Source of the DNA: Mycobacterium sp. GA-1199
GTDB lineage: Bacteria; Actinomycetota; Actinomycetes; Mycobacteriales; Mycobacteriaceae
Direction of reading: 5' to 3'
DNA length: 64,000 nucleotides
Assembly (NCBI RefSeq): GCF_001500045.1
Contig: NZ_LQIX01000001.1
Coordinates: forward strand, 62,001-126,000
Under the pieces are notes generated by a model. That model searched no databases and was not told where the DNA came from. It was given only the letters and a program-made list of their open reading frames with translations. This document shows positions 32,261 through 42,199 of this stretch, in pieces (the stretch's first letter is position 1; each line of letters opens with the position of its first letter). Position numbers and translations under genes: made by a program.

Positions 32261-35200
32261 GCTGCGGCCCTGCCCGCGTCGAGCAGATCCGACAGCGCGG
32301 TGATCAACGCCGCCGACGGTTGCCAGCTGAACACGCCGGCGGGATGGCCGTCTTGGGTCGGCGTGTCCGGCCCGCACATCCCGCGCAGGAACAGATACAG
32401 CACGCCGCCGAGACGTTCCTCGGGCGTGTAACCGGCCAGCCGCCACCGTAAGAACCGGTGCAGCACAACGCTGTACAGCAGCGCCTGCAGCGGATAGTCG
32501 GAGTGCAGCATCGCCTCGGCCAGCCGCGGCCGGGAGTAATCCGCCGCGGTGAGGGGGCGATTGGGGTCGCCGAGCCAATTCGTCTTGTAGTCGACGACGA
32601 GGTAGCGGCCGCCGATACGCAGCACCGCGTCCACCGAACCCGACAGGTAACCCTTGAGCGGCTGCGGTCCCAGGGCCGCCCCGGTCAGCCGCTCCGCGTA
32701 CGACGCCAGCGGATCGTCGGCCGGCAGGTGCGCGCGCAGTAGTTCACCGACGTGGGCGAGCCGGATGTCGGGCGCGGTGGCGCGCAGATCGCCACCGGCC
32801 AACGGGAATTCGAAGTCCATCTCCCGCATCCGGTCGCCCAATCCGATCTGCCGAAGCGTCGCGCCTTCGGCCAGCGGTCCGAGCGGTGTGTCGTGCATCG
32901 GCACCATCGCCGCCGCCAGCTCACCGGCGTCGACGTCGACCGGCCACCACGCGGAGTGCTCACGGACCCGAGCCTGAAGTTCCGCGGCGAGGTCGGCGGC
33001 CAACGGATCCGCGGTTTCGAGCACCGCATGCACCAGCGAGCCGAACTTCGCACCGGTCGGCAGCTCGGCCATCGGTGAGGGCACGTCGGCACCGACCGCC
33101 TCGGCCGTCAACGGGATCTCGGCGACCTCGTCGTCGAGCTCGACGACTTCGGGTTCACTGCTGACCGGCGTCGCCTCGACCGCGCGGATCAACCCGCTAT
33201 AGGACGTCCGGCGCCACGCCGTGTCGATGGGGCGGTGGAAGTGTCGGGCCTCCACCTCGACGGGGGTTGGCGGCTCCGCACGTACCAGCCTCGGACGCGG
33301 CACCGACTCCTCGATCACCGGACCACCGACGGCCTCCCACTCTTTGAGGCGCGCCAGCGCGTCGTCGTCGGAAACCTTGCCGGGGACAACGACATCGGGG
33401 ACCATTGATTCGCCGGGGCGCCGGCCGCGCAGCAGCCGTGACAGTCCGCCGTTCGGCTCGTCGCGGGAGGGCGCCCACCAGGCGACCAGCTGCGACTGCG
33501 CCCGCGTCATCGCGACGTACATCAGCCGGCTGTCGTCGCTGGCGTCCTCCTCCCGGCCCACCTTCGACACCGCGTGAAAGTCGGGGCTGTCGTTGCCGCC
33601 AATGTGCAGGCACCGCGTATCGCCTTCGTGGTAGAGCACCAGGTCGGGTTCGAACACGTGACGGTTGAACGCGAACGGCAGGTAGACCACCGGGAACTGC
33701 AGGCCTTTGGCGACGAACACCGTCATCACCTGAACGGCCGCGGCGTCGTTGTCGAGGCGACGGAACCGCTCCGCGGCGCCGCTCCGCTCGTCGCGCTGGG
33801 CCCGCAACCAGTCCCGCAGCGCAGGCAGCGTGAAGTGCTCGCGGTGGGCGGCCTCCTGCAGCAGTTGGGTCATGTGGGCCAGGTCGGTCATCTGGCGCTC
33901 ACCGTTGCGCCACGACAGCACCCGGTCGCCCATGCCGGCGAGTTGCGCGGCCTCGAAGATCGCCGCAACCCCGCGCTCGCGGGCGTGACCGGCCCACTCC
34001 CGCAACGTCTCCGCGATGCGGTCGGTCAGCTGGTCACCGCCCGCGACGAGCGACTCGGCGGTCTCCCCGAAGAACATGGTCGCGGCCGCCGCGCGCACGA
34101 CGCCGGGCCGGTGCGGCTGGTCGAACGCCTCGAGCAATGCCAACCAGTCCTCGGCGGCGTCGGACGCGAAGATGTCGGAGTCGCCGGTGTACACCGCGGG
34201 GATGCCGGCGTCGCACAGGGCGCGGTAGCAGACCCGGGCATCGCGGTGGTTCTCCACGATGACCGCGATGTCGCCGGCGTCGAGAGGGCGACCGTCGAAC
34301 GTCGCACCCGCGTCGATCAGCGCACCGATGTCGGCCGCCAGGTCCTTGGGGATGTGGGCGCGGAGCTGATCGATCGGCAGGACGCTGGTTCCGCTGCGGC
34401 CCAACGTGTTCCGACACACGACTCGCAGCCGGAACGGCTCGTCGCACGGTGCGCCGGCCAGCCGCGAACCTGTGTGCTTGGCGGCGACGTCGTGCACGAC
34501 GATCTTCTCGTGGCCCAGTTGTGCGCCGCGCAGCACCGCCTGCAATCGGGTCACCAGCGCCTCGTCGCTGCGCCAGTTGATGGCCAACGTTTTCTGGATG
34601 TCGGCCTTCGAGGCCGCGCTCAGGTAAGTGACGATGTCGCCGCCACGGAAGGCGTAGATCGCCTGCTTGGGGTCGCCGATCAGGATCAGCGTCGACCGGT
34701 TGGTGAACGCGCGGTCGATCACCCGCCACTGCACGGGGTCGGTGTCCTGGAACTCGTCGACCATCACGATCGGCCAGCGCTGGTGCATGCGCAGCTGCGC
34801 GGCCGAGCCGTCGGCCTCCAGCGCATCGGCCAGCCGGCTGAGCAGGTCGTCGTAACCGAGGATTCCCTTGCGGCGCTTGCGAACCTCCAGCTCAGCGAGA
34901 ACGTTTGTGGCGAAGCGGACGCAGACCTCGGCGCGCGAGTCCGGTTCTGGGTTCTCGGGCCGCAGTTCGGTCGCGGGGTGCTCGACGACCTCCTTGGCCA
35001 GCCGCAGCGCATCGCGATAGGTCAGCAGCGGATTGTCGCGCTCGCGGCCGAAGTGATGCAGGTACAGGTCGTCGACGATCTCGGTGACCAGCTCCTCGAG
35101 GCTCTCGACCAGCGTTACTCCGGAGTCGCTGTCACCCGCCACGCCCAGCGATTTGAGCACCAGCTGACAGAACTGGTGTGTGGTGGCGATCGTCGCGGCG

Positions 35201-35544
35201 TCGAACGCGGCCAGCGCGTCGCGCAGATGGGTCTCGCGTTCGGCCAGTTGGTCTGGGCTCCCGTCGAGCAGGTACTCGATGATCTCGTTGGCGTCGACGC
35301 TCGCCGGATCGGCGAAAGCCTGTACGCCGTCCGCGATCTGGCGCCTCACCCGGTCGCGGAGTTCCTGGCTGGCCGCTCGGCTGAAGGTGATCAACAGCAT
35401 CTGGTCGAGCGTCGCGACACCCTCGGCGAGATAGCGCGTGACCAGCCCGGCCAACGCGAACGTCTTACCGGTGCCTGCGCTGGCTTCCAGCAGGGTGGTC
35501 GAGCGTTCGGCGGGCAGATCACCGAGGAGATCGAAGGGTTCCAT
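32257..35544 (-). CDS. recB: Exodeoxyribonuclease V subunit beta
   Basis: 1095 aa. UvrD-like SF1 helicase with Walker A LEASAGTGKTFALAGL near residue 20, MVDEFQDTDPVQW, and GDPKQAIYAFRGGDIVTYL. The C-terminal RecB nuclease domain shows GSVDAVLRIGGRYLVVDYKTN and YPLQALLYSVVLHRF, the D-DYK-Q catalytic set. It is the 3'-5' motor and nuclease of RecBCD. The ATG at 35544 overlaps the recC stop (TGATG). An alternative GTG lies one codon upstream. Synteny with Rv0630c. Confidence 0.95.
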   Translation of the reverse strand: MEPFDLLGDLPAERSTTLLEASAGTGKTFALAGLVTRYLAEGVATLDQMLLITFSRAASQELRDRVRRQIADGVQAFADPASVDANEIIEYLLDGSPDQLAERETHLRDALAAFDAATIATTHQFCQLVLKSLGVAGDSDSGVTLVESLEELVTEIVDDLYLHHFGRERDNPLLTYRDALRLAKEVVEHPATELRPENPEPDSRAEVCVRFATNVLAELEVRKRRKGILGYDDLLSRLADALEADGSAAQLRMHQRWPIVMVDEFQDTDPVQWRVIDRAFTNRSTLILIGDPKQAIYAFRGGDIVTYLSAASKADIQKTLAINWRSDEALVTRLQAVLRGAQLGHEKIVVHDVAAKHTGSRLAGAPCDEPFRLRVVCRNTLGRSGTSVLPIDQLRAHIPKDLAADIGALIDAGATFDGRPLDAGDIAVIVENHRDARVCYRALCDAGIPAVYTGDSDIFASDAAEDWLALLEAFDQPHRPGVVRAAAATMFFGETAESLVAGGDQLTDRIAETLREWAGHARERGVAAIFEAAQLAGMGDRVLSWRNGERQMTDLAHMTQLLQEAAHREHFTLPALRDWLRAQRDERSGAAERFRRLDNDAAAVQVMTVFVAKGLQFPVVYLPFAFNRHVFEPDLVLYHEGDTRCLHIGGNDSPDFHAVSKVGREEDASDDSRLMYVAMTRAQSQLVAWWAPSRDEPNGGLSRLLRGRRPGESMVPDVVVPGKVSDDDALARLKEWEAVGGPVIEESVPRPRLVRAEPPTPVEVEARHFHRPIDTAWRRTSYSGLIRAVEATPVSSEPEVVELDDEVAEIPLTAEAVGADVPSPMAELPTGAKFGSLVHAVLETADPLAADLAAELQARVREHSAWWPVDVDAGELAAAMVPMHDTPLGPLAEGATLRQIGLGDRMREMDFEFPLAGGDLRATAPDIRLAHVGELLRAHLPADDPLASYAERLTGAALGPQPLKGYLSGSVDAVLRIGGRYLVVDYKTNWLGDPNRPLTAADYSRPRLAEAMLHSDYPLQALLYSVVLHRFLRWRLAGYTPEERLGGVLYLFLRGMCGPDTPTQDGHPAGVFSWQPSAALITALSDLLDAGRAAA

Positions 35545-38500
35545 CACGTCTCCAGCGCCCGCAGCATCGGCAGCCACAACCGACCGGAGTACGTGTCGAG
35601 ACCGCGTTCGACGAGGTGCTGCAACCAGGTCGGCTTGCCGAACGCCAGTTGATATGCGGGCTCCTCCTCTTCGCCGGGATAGTTGCCGGACCGCCACTTG
35701 TAGCCGGCCCGCTGCTCGGGGTCCCCGTGGCCGTGCACGGCTTCGGCCCACGCGTAGGACGTCTTGACCGGCAGCGGTAGCGGTTCGCGGCGACCCTCGT
35801 CGTACATCGCCACCAGGTCGGCCAGCAACTCCCGCGCCGACTCAGGGGGTCGCCCGATGAATTCGACTCGCGGATTGGTGCCGCGGCGGGCCCGCCCGAT
35901 GCTGATCGCCTTCCACTCGCGTCGGGGTTCGTGAGCCAGCAACGCCAGCAACAGGATCCAGGGTTGCAGCAGGTGCCGGCCGTCGAGCTTGGAGTACGTG
36001 ACCGAGACCAGCCGCTCGCCGTAGTCGGGTGTCACAGTACCAATGACGCGGCGGCCCCCGCCGATCTCGACGTCGATGTCGACCGCGGACGGATCGGCAC
36101 CCCGGTACGGCCGTGCGGCGTCGGAGATGAGCGAGGCCTGGTTACAGATTTCGTTCGCGCGACGCCATCCGAGATGGCCGGGAGGTAGCGTGCCGCGGCG
36201 CCACTCGGCTTGGCGGGCCTGGTCGGGATCCATGCCGCTCAACATGTCTCGCAGCACGCGATCGCCGACCGTCCACTCCTCGAGTGCATCGATGTCGACG
36301 GGCATCGCGTCCTCGACCCCGTCGACCTCCCACGGCAACGTGTAGTCCAGCGCGCGGAAGAACCCCTTCACGGGATCGCGGAAGAACGCGACCAGGTCGG
36401 CCAGCACGATGTCGTCGGCCGCGGGTGCGGGCAGGGGTCCCGAAACGAATCCTGGCCGTTGCGCGCGTTCGGCCGCGCGGGTCAGTGCCGCGCGTTTGAC
36501 CGTGGAGTCGAACGTGAACGGCACATCCGGTATCAGCTCGCCCGGAATGACGTTGCGGGTGTCGAACGGCTGCAGTGGATGTCGCACCACGATCCTGTCG
36601 CGGACCGGGTGTCCGGTGGTGCGGTCGAGCGTGTCGAGCAGTTCGGCGAGCGGAACGGCGGGCGGGCGTTCCTGACCGGAGTACTCGTTGGCGCCGGTGT
36701 AGGTGATCACCAATGTCTCGGCGGCCGCACCGATGGCGTCGAGCAGCAATTGCCGGTCCTCGGAACGGATGTCGCGTTCCCCTGTCATCGGCTCGCGGCC
36801 GAGCGCGTCGTCGCCGTCGACCACACCCAGCCGGGGGAACACTCCGTCGTCGAGCCCGACCAGGCACACGACCCGGTGGGGCACCGACCGCATCGGCACC
36901 ATTGTGCACACCGTCAGGGTGCCGGTGCGGAAATTGGCGCGGGTCGGCCTGCCCGCGAGGTGGCGGCCGAGCAGCGCGCGGATATCGCTCAGCCGCATCA
37001 TCGTGTGGGCCCGAGCGCCCGCGGTGGCGAGCACATCGGCGAACTCGCGCTCGAGTTGCGCTGTCTGCCAGGCATCGTCGTCATTCACCCGGGTCAACAA
37101 GCAGATGCTGTCGGTCAATGCCTGTAGCCAGTCCGCGAGCGGCTTTGTGCCGGTGAGGGATTGAACGGCGCATCGCAGGCGGTCGATGTACTCGGCGAGC
37201 CGGCCGGCCAGGTCGACCCGGTTGCTGCTCACGTCATCCAGCGGGAGCGTGGCGTCGAGCCAGGCGTGGGAGTCGTCGGACATGGCCACCCCGGCTAGCA
37301 CCCGGTCGATGCCGAAACGCCATGTGTTCTGGACGAAGTCGACGCCGTACGGTTTGCGGTGCTCGGTGTCGAAGCCCCAGCGGATGTTGGCCTGTCGCAC
37401 CCAGCGGGTGATGTCCTCGAGGTTGTCGTCGGTGAAGCCGAAGCGCGCCCGCACGGGGGCGGCCTGCGCGAGGTTGAGCACCTCACTCGAGGTGGCCCGC
37501 CCGCCAGCCAACGCCAGCAGTTGGGAGGCGACCCCGAGCAACGGATTGGTCTGGACGAGGGACCGGTCGGCGAGCCGGACGCGGAGCTGGTGTGCGGGAT
37601 GCACCCCCTTGATCACGTCGCCGAGTCCGAATCCGGCCACGATCAGCGGCGCGTAGGTTTCGATGTCCGGGCACATGACGAGGATGTCGCGGGGTTCGAG
37701 TGTGTGGTCGTCGGCGAGCAGTCCGAGCAGCACTTCGCGCAGCACATCGATCTGGCGGGCCGGCCCGTGGCAGCTGTGCACCTGCACCGAACGGTCGGTG
37801 GCCGAGTGCACGCGGCCTTCTCGCCGGATCGTGTTGCCGGCGATGTCGGACTGCAGCCACCCGAGAAGTGTGTCCGAGTGCTCGCGGCCGCCGAGATATT
37901 CGTCGGTGTGCGCATCGTCGGGCAACGCGCGCTGCAGTTCGCGAAGATCGCGGCCGAGGGTGGCGAGCAGGGGATGGCCGACTCGGCGGTGGCTGGTGTC
38001 TTCGCGACGGGGGATCTGCCCGTGCGTTCCTTTGAGTTGCTGCCAGAGATCGTCGCTGGGATGCGGCAGCCACAGGTGCAGCTCGTGGTGGGTCGACAGC
38101 GCGTCGAGCAATTCGATCTCGGTGCTGGGCAGGCGGGTGTGCCCGAACAGCGACAGCCGCTCGGGCAGTTCGGTCGCTGATTCTCGCAGCCGCACAACGG
38201 TTTTGGCGTGGCGAATGTGCGGCGTATCGGTGCCGATGCGCTCGATGAGAGCGCGCCACAGCGGCGGCTGCCAGGCGAGATCGGTCGGAATGTCGCCGTC
38301 GGCGCCGTTCTCCCAGTCGACCAGCAGGTGCGGGCGTTGGCGGGCGTAGGAGGCGAACAGCCCGGCCAGCCTGCGGGCGACGGCGTAGCGCCGGCCCTGC
38401 CGTAGTTCCCTCTCCTCACCGGTTTCGAAGTGACCGAGGTGAGTGGCCAGCGGCGTGCACCAGTCCTCGGCGCAGGCGGCGTCGATGACCTCCATCAGCG

Positions 38501-38786
38501 GCCACACCATCGCGTCGGGCGACCACGGGTCGTCCCGCTCGGTGTCGGTCAGCTCGGCGATCAACGAGCGGGGATTGCGAAACGCGATGCCGGCGCAGAC
38601 ACCGTCGGCGCGCGCGCCACGCCCGAGCGCGTGACTCAGCCGCTGGCTCAACCAGCGCTCGACACCCTTGGCCGGGACGATGACCAGTTCCTCGGCGAAC
38701 GGGTCAGGTAGGGGGTCGGAAAGCAGGGCCCCGAGCCCGTCGGCGAGAAGATCGGTGCGTTCTGCCCGATGGATGTGAAGCGCCAT
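35544..38786 (-). CDS. recC: Exodeoxyribonuclease V subunit gamma
   Basis: 1080 aa from the ATG at 38786 (MALHIHRAERTDLLADGL); the longer frame lacks support. Inactive SF1 helicase-like fold with ELVIVPAKGVERWLSQRLSH, DILVMCPDIETYAPLI, RSVPHRVVCLVGLDDGVFPR and a C-terminal inactivated nuclease-like domain. It splits duplex DNA and scans for regulatory sequences in the RecBCD complex. It is first gene of the recC-recB-recD operon; the 95-bp spacer to a divergent gene holds the promoter. Synteny with Rv0631c. Confidence 0.95.
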   Translation of the reverse strand: MALHIHRAERTDLLADGLGALLSDPLPDPFAEELVIVPAKGVERWLSQRLSHALGRGARADGVCAGIAFRNPRSLIAELTDTERDDPWSPDAMVWPLMEVIDAACAEDWCTPLATHLGHFETGEERELRQGRRYAVARRLAGLFASYARQRPHLLVDWENGADGDIPTDLAWQPPLWRALIERIGTDTPHIRHAKTVVRLRESATELPERLSLFGHTRLPSTEIELLDALSTHHELHLWLPHPSDDLWQQLKGTHGQIPRREDTSHRRVGHPLLATLGRDLRELQRALPDDAHTDEYLGGREHSDTLLGWLQSDIAGNTIRREGRVHSATDRSVQVHSCHGPARQIDVLREVLLGLLADDHTLEPRDILVMCPDIETYAPLIVAGFGLGDVIKGVHPAHQLRVRLADRSLVQTNPLLGVASQLLALAGGRATSSEVLNLAQAAPVRARFGFTDDNLEDITRWVRQANIRWGFDTEHRKPYGVDFVQNTWRFGIDRVLAGVAMSDDSHAWLDATLPLDDVSSNRVDLAGRLAEYIDRLRCAVQSLTGTKPLADWLQALTDSICLLTRVNDDDAWQTAQLEREFADVLATAGARAHTMMRLSDIRALLGRHLAGRPTRANFRTGTLTVCTMVPMRSVPHRVVCLVGLDDGVFPRLGVVDGDDALGREPMTGERDIRSEDRQLLLDAIGAAAETLVITYTGANEYSGQERPPAVPLAELLDTLDRTTGHPVRDRIVVRHPLQPFDTRNVIPGELIPDVPFTFDSTVKRAALTRAAERAQRPGFVSGPLPAPAADDIVLADLVAFFRDPVKGFFRALDYTLPWEVDGVEDAMPVDIDALEEWTVGDRVLRDMLSGMDPDQARQAEWRRGTLPPGHLGWRRANEICNQASLISDAARPYRGADPSAVDIDVEIGGGRRVIGTVTPDYGERLVSVTYSKLDGRHLLQPWILLLALLAHEPRREWKAISIGRARRGTNPRVEFIGRPPESARELLADLVAMYDEGRREPLPLPVKTSYAWAEAVHGHGDPEQRAGYKWRSGNYPGEEEEPAYQLAFGKPTWLQHLVERGLDTYSGRLWLPMLRALET

Positions 38787-38881
38787 CGCATCCAACGATA
38801 GGAGGTCGGTCCGACGCGGCGCGGGGTTTACGGTGGCGGTGGACGTTTGCAAGCGAGGAAGCCAGGGAAGCCAACATTTCG

Positions 38882-39361
38882 ATGATTCGTTCGATGGCCG
38901 CGATGATGACCATGGCCGCCTGTATCCTGTTGGTCGCGATGCCGGTCGCCAACGCCCAGCCATCGTGCGGTCCGGACCAGGCCGGCGCGCTGCGCCTGGC
39001 GTTCGCGCAGCTGCCGTTCGAGCCGCTCACCGGCGCCAAGTGGGACAGCACACCCGTCGACAGCAACTACGACCCGTGTGCCGAACTGTCGACCATCCTG
39101 GTGACCACCGAGGGCGGCACCGGAAGCTCGCCCGTGCAGGCGCTGCTGTTCCATCGCGGCGAGTATCTGGGAACGGGCACCTCCAAGGCGTACGGCTTCA
39201 CCTCACTGGACAGCGCGGCCAGCAGTGACGACATGGTCGTGCTCAATTACAGGGTGCCGGGTGAGTGCAACGCCTGCGAGCCCGCGGCCATCCACAGCGC
39301 GCGGTACCGCTGGAACGGTGACCGCGCCGTGATGCTCGATCCGCCGCCACCGACGGCCTGA
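38882..39361 (+). CDS. Secreted LppP/LprE-like protein
   Basis: 159 aa. A classical signal peptide, MIRSMAAMMTMAACILLVAM then PVANAQ, is followed by a mature domain with a conserved SCGPDQAGALRLAFAQLPFE start and two Cys pairs (C near 29 and 65; GECNACEP late). This resembles the LppP/LprE family of mycobacterial envelope proteins. No lipobox cysteine sits at the cleavage site, so it is secreted rather than lipidated. Function unknown. Confidence 0.8.
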   Translation: MIRSMAAMMTMAACILLVAMPVANAQPSCGPDQAGALRLAFAQLPFEPLTGAKWDSTPVDSNYDPCAELSTILVTTEGGTGSSPVQALLFHRGEYLGTGTSKAYGFTSLDSAASSDDMVVLNYRVPGECNACEPAAIHSARYRWNGDRAVMLDPPPPTA

Positions 39362-39375
39362 GGAAGGAGCGCGAA

Positions 39376-39984
39376 GTGAGCGAGACGACGTCACCGCGCC
39401 TCGGCCCGAAATTCCAAGAGGCGCTGGGATTCGCCGCCGAACTGCACCGCACCCAGACCCGCAAGGCCAGCCAGGTGCCCTACGTCGGACACCTGCTGTC
39501 GGTCGCGGGCCTGGTGATCGAAGCCGACGGCACCGAAACCGAAGCGATCGCCGCGCTGCTGCACGACGCCGCCGAGGATCAGGGCGGAGACGTGACGCTC
39601 ACACAGATCGAGGAGCGTTTCGGGCCCGAGGTCGCCGCCATCGTCGAGGAGTGCAGCGACACGGTCCTGACGCCGAAACCGCCGTGGCGTGAGCGCAAGC
39701 AGGCGTACATCGAGCACCTGAACACCGCCTCCGACAGCACAATTCGCGTGTCGACGGCCGACAAGCTGGACAACGCCAGGGCGATCCTGCGCGACCTGCG
39801 CCGCTTCGGCCCGAAGGTGTGGCAGCGCTTCAACACCGATGACCCGCACGAGCATCTGTGGTACTACCGCTCGCTGCTCGAGGTGTACCGGCGTCGCAGC
39901 GACAGCTGGCTGGTCGACGAACTCTCCCGCGTCGTCGAGACGTTGGCCGAGGAGATCGGCCCGCCGGTCGCCGCTACCGTCTGA
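39376..39984 (+). CDS. HD-domain phosphohydrolase (SpoT/MESH1-like)
   Basis: 202 aa from a GTG. HD motif residues appear in order: PYVGHLLSVAGLVIEADGT, then ALLHDAAEDQGGD and STADKLDNARAI, matching the (p)ppGpp hydrolase type of HD domain. It has no synthetase or TGS domain, so it may be a small alarmone hydrolase or a broader nucleotide phosphohydrolase. It lies 14 bp after the secreted protein gene and 3 bp before the sulfurtransferase gene, implying one transcript. Confidence 0.82.
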   Translation: MSETTSPRLGPKFQEALGFAAELHRTQTRKASQVPYVGHLLSVAGLVIEADGTETEAIAALLHDAAEDQGGDVTLTQIEERFGPEVAAIVEECSDTVLTPKPPWRERKQAYIEHLNTASDSTIRVSTADKLDNARAILRDLRRFGPKVWQRFNTDDPHEHLWYYRSLLEVYRRRSDSWLVDELSRVVETLAEEIGPPVAATV

Positions 39985-39987
39985 GGT

Positions 39988-40836
39988 ATGAGCGCACGCG
40001 ACACGGTGTGGATCTCGGCCGCGGAGGTGGCGCGGCGACTGGACGCGGGTGAACCGCTGACGCTGCTCGACGTGCGGTGGCAGCTCGGGAAGCCCGATGG
40101 CCGAGCCGCCTACGAACAAGGACACCTGCCCGGGGCGGTGTACGTGTCGCTCGAGGACGAGCTGAGCGATCACACCGTCGAAGGCCGCGGGCGGCACCCG
40201 TTGCCGACCGGATCCGCGCTCGAAGCCGCCACCCGCCGGTGGGGCGTGCGGGCCGGGGTGCCGGTCGTCGTCTACGACGATTGGAACCGCGCCGGGTCCG
40301 CACGCGCCTGGTGGCTGTTGACCGCGGCAGGTATCGACGACGTCCGCATCCTCGACGGCGGCCTCGCGGCGTGGACGGCGGCCGGCGGTCAGCTGGAATC
40401 CGGCGTCGTCGAACCCGCACCCGGGGATGTGAGCGTCGCCCACGACGATCTGTATGCCGGGGCACGTCGGACCGTCACCGCCGACGCACTATTGGAACCG
40501 GGTCGGTCGATACTCGACGCGCGGGCGCCCGAACGGTTCCGCGGCGACGTCGAACCGGTCGATCCGGTCGCCGGCCACATTCCCGGTGCGCTCAACGTGC
40601 CGAGCACCCGCCTGCTGACCGTCGATGGAACACTGCTGCCCGAGAACGAATTGGCCCGGGCGTTCGGGGAGGTGGGCGACGGCGAGGTGGCGGTCTACTG
40701 CGGGTCGGGCGTGACCGCGGCGGTGACGATCGCGGGCCTCGCCGCGGCGGGAGTGGATGCCGCCCTGTTTCCCGGCTCGTGGTCGCAATGGAGTTCGGAC
40801 CCGTCGCGCCCCGTGGCTCGCGGCTCCCGGCCATGA
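39988..40836 (+). CDS. Thiosulfate/3-mercaptopyruvate sulfurtransferase (tandem rhodanese)
   Basis: 282 aa with two rhodanese domains. The N-terminal domain has YDDWNRAGSARAWW where the active Cys would be, so it is structural. The C-terminal domain carries the catalytic loop VYCGSGVTAAVTIAGL, of the CG[S/T]GVTA type typical of mercaptopyruvate sulfurtransferases. It transfers sulfane sulfur to cyanide or thiols. It is 3 bp from the HD gene upstream. Confidence 0.92.
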   Translation: MSARDTVWISAAEVARRLDAGEPLTLLDVRWQLGKPDGRAAYEQGHLPGAVYVSLEDELSDHTVEGRGRHPLPTGSALEAATRRWGVRAGVPVVVYDDWNRAGSARAWWLLTAAGIDDVRILDGGLAAWTAAGGQLESGVVEPAPGDVSVAHDDLYAGARRTVTADALLEPGRSILDARAPERFRGDVEPVDPVAGHIPGALNVPSTRLLTVDGTLLPENELARAFGEVGDGEVAVYCGSGVTAAVTIAGLAAAGVDAALFPGSWSQWSSDPSRPVARGSRP

Positions 40837-40891
40837 CAGAGGCCCGCCAGGGATGGGCACTGGAGGGCCTCTGTGATGACTGGCTGTGGAG

Positions 40892-41131
40892 TCAGGGATG
40901 GTAGCCGGGCTGGACCTGCTGCAGATGGGGAATGCCGTGAGTGTGGGGGACGCCGGGAGCCGGGTGCGCGGTAACGGTCGGCGTCGCGACGATGCTCGGT
41001 CGCGGCGCGGGGTTCTGGGAGTAGGTCCCGGCGTTGGCGGCGCCGGCGAAGCCGAGGGCCCCGGCCAGGATTCCGGCTGCGACGATCGGCAGGGCGAAAA
41101 ACTGGGCGATGCGGCGGGTGGTGTCGTTCAT
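40892..41131 (-). CDS. Small secreted Pro/His-rich protein
   Basis: 79 aa. A signal peptide of about 34 residues (MNDTTRRIAQFFALPIVAAG, then a hydrophobic core to GAANA) leads to a short mature chain rich in Pro and His (HTHGIPHLQQVQPGYHP at the end). It could bind metal, but no family is recognised. It is convergent with the sulfurtransferase and divergent from the dehalogenase gene. Confidence 0.7.
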   Translation of the reverse strand: MNDTTRRIAQFFALPIVAAGILAGALGFAGAANAGTYSQNPAPRPSIVATPTVTAHPAPGVPHTHGIPHLQQVQPGYHP

Positions 41132-41302
41132 GTCGGAATCTCCTCGTCGAGTCCGGTTCTGCGCCGGTGTTCCGGCTATGACTCAACAGTGCAGCACCGC
41201 GGAACCGATGTATGTCGACCGACCGGCGGGTGAACCGGACGAATCATGTGTCCACCGATCGGGGGACAGGTCGTAAGCTGCAGGAGGCGGATAGGAGCAT
41301 CC

Positions 41303-42199
41303 ATGGACGTTCTGCGCACGCCCGACGACCGCTTCGATAACCTCGCGGGCTATCCCTTCGCGCCGCGCTACGTCGACGTCACCGCGTCCGACACTGAGCC
41401 GCTGCGCATGCACTACGTCGACGAAGGCCCACGCGACGGTCCACCCGTCGTCCTGCTGCACGGCGAACCGACGTGGAGTTACTTGTACCGCACCATGATT
41501 CCCCCGCTGGCCGCCGGCGGCTGCCGGGTGCTGGCACCCGACCTGATCGGCTTCGGGCGCTCCGACAAGCCCAGTCGCATCGAGGATTACACGTATCTGC
41601 GTCACGTCGAATGGGTGACGTCGTGGTTCTCGGCGCTCGACCTGCGCGACACCACGATCTTCGTCCAGGACTGGGGTTCGCTGATCGGACTGCGCATCGC
41701 CGCCGAGCAGGACGAGCGCATTGCGCGCATCGTCGTGGCCAACGGCTTCCTGCCGGCAGGACAAACCTCCGCCAACCTACCGTTCAGAGTTTGGCGGGCG
41801 TTCGCGCGTCATTCGCCAGTGCTGCCTGCCGGACGCATCGTCGCATTCGGCACGGTCACCGACGTGCCCGCGCGCATCCGGGCCGGATACGACGCGCCGT
41901 TCCCCGCCAAGCGATTTCAGGCCGGTGCCCGGGCGTTCCCCGCGCTGGTGCCGACAGAGCCGGACGACCCGGCGTTACCGGCCAACCGCGCGGCGTGGGA
42001 AGCGTTGGGCCGCTGGGAGAAACCGTTCTTGTGCGTCTTCGGCGCCAAGGACCCGATCCTCGGCCGTGCCGATCGCCCGTTGATCGAACACATTCCCGGT
42101 GCAGCCGGTCAACCCCATGCCCGCATCAACGGCAGCCACTTCGTGCAGGAGGACTGCGGCCCCGAGTTGGCCGAGCGAATCCTGCAGTGGCGCAACTAA
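41303..42199 (+). CDS. Haloalkane dehalogenase (alpha/beta hydrolase)
   Basis: 298 aa from ATG 41303 with ATAGGAG RBS. Alpha/beta-hydrolase features: oxyanion motif [15 protein letters not shown], nucleophile Asp in [14 protein letters not shown], and catalytic His in [12 protein letters not shown]. These are the hallmarks of haloalkane dehalogenases, which hydrolyse C-halogen bonds to alcohol and halide; Rv2296 is a mycobacterial relative. The true substrate is unknown. It meets the DUF3060 gene tail-to-tail with a 4-bp overlap. Confidence 0.9.
   Translation: MDVLRTPDDRFDNLAGYPFAPRYVDVTASDTEPLRMHYVDEGPRDGPPVVLLHGEPTWSYLYRTMIPPLAAGGCRVLAPDLIGFGRSDKPSRIEDYTYLRHVEWVTSWFSALDLRDTTIFVQDWGSLIGLRIAAEQDERIARIVVANGFLPAGQTSANLPFRVWRAFARHSPVLPAGRIVAFGTVTDVPARIRAGYDAPFPAKRFQAGARAFPALVPTEPDDPALPANRAAWEALGRWEKPFLCVFGAKDPILGRADRPLIEHIPGAAGQPHARINGSHFVQEDCGPELAERILQWRN

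Noticed and set aside
33574..35652. 692-aa plus-strand frame opposite recB
   Set aside because: Antisense shadow; recB has all helicase and nuclease motifs on the other strand.
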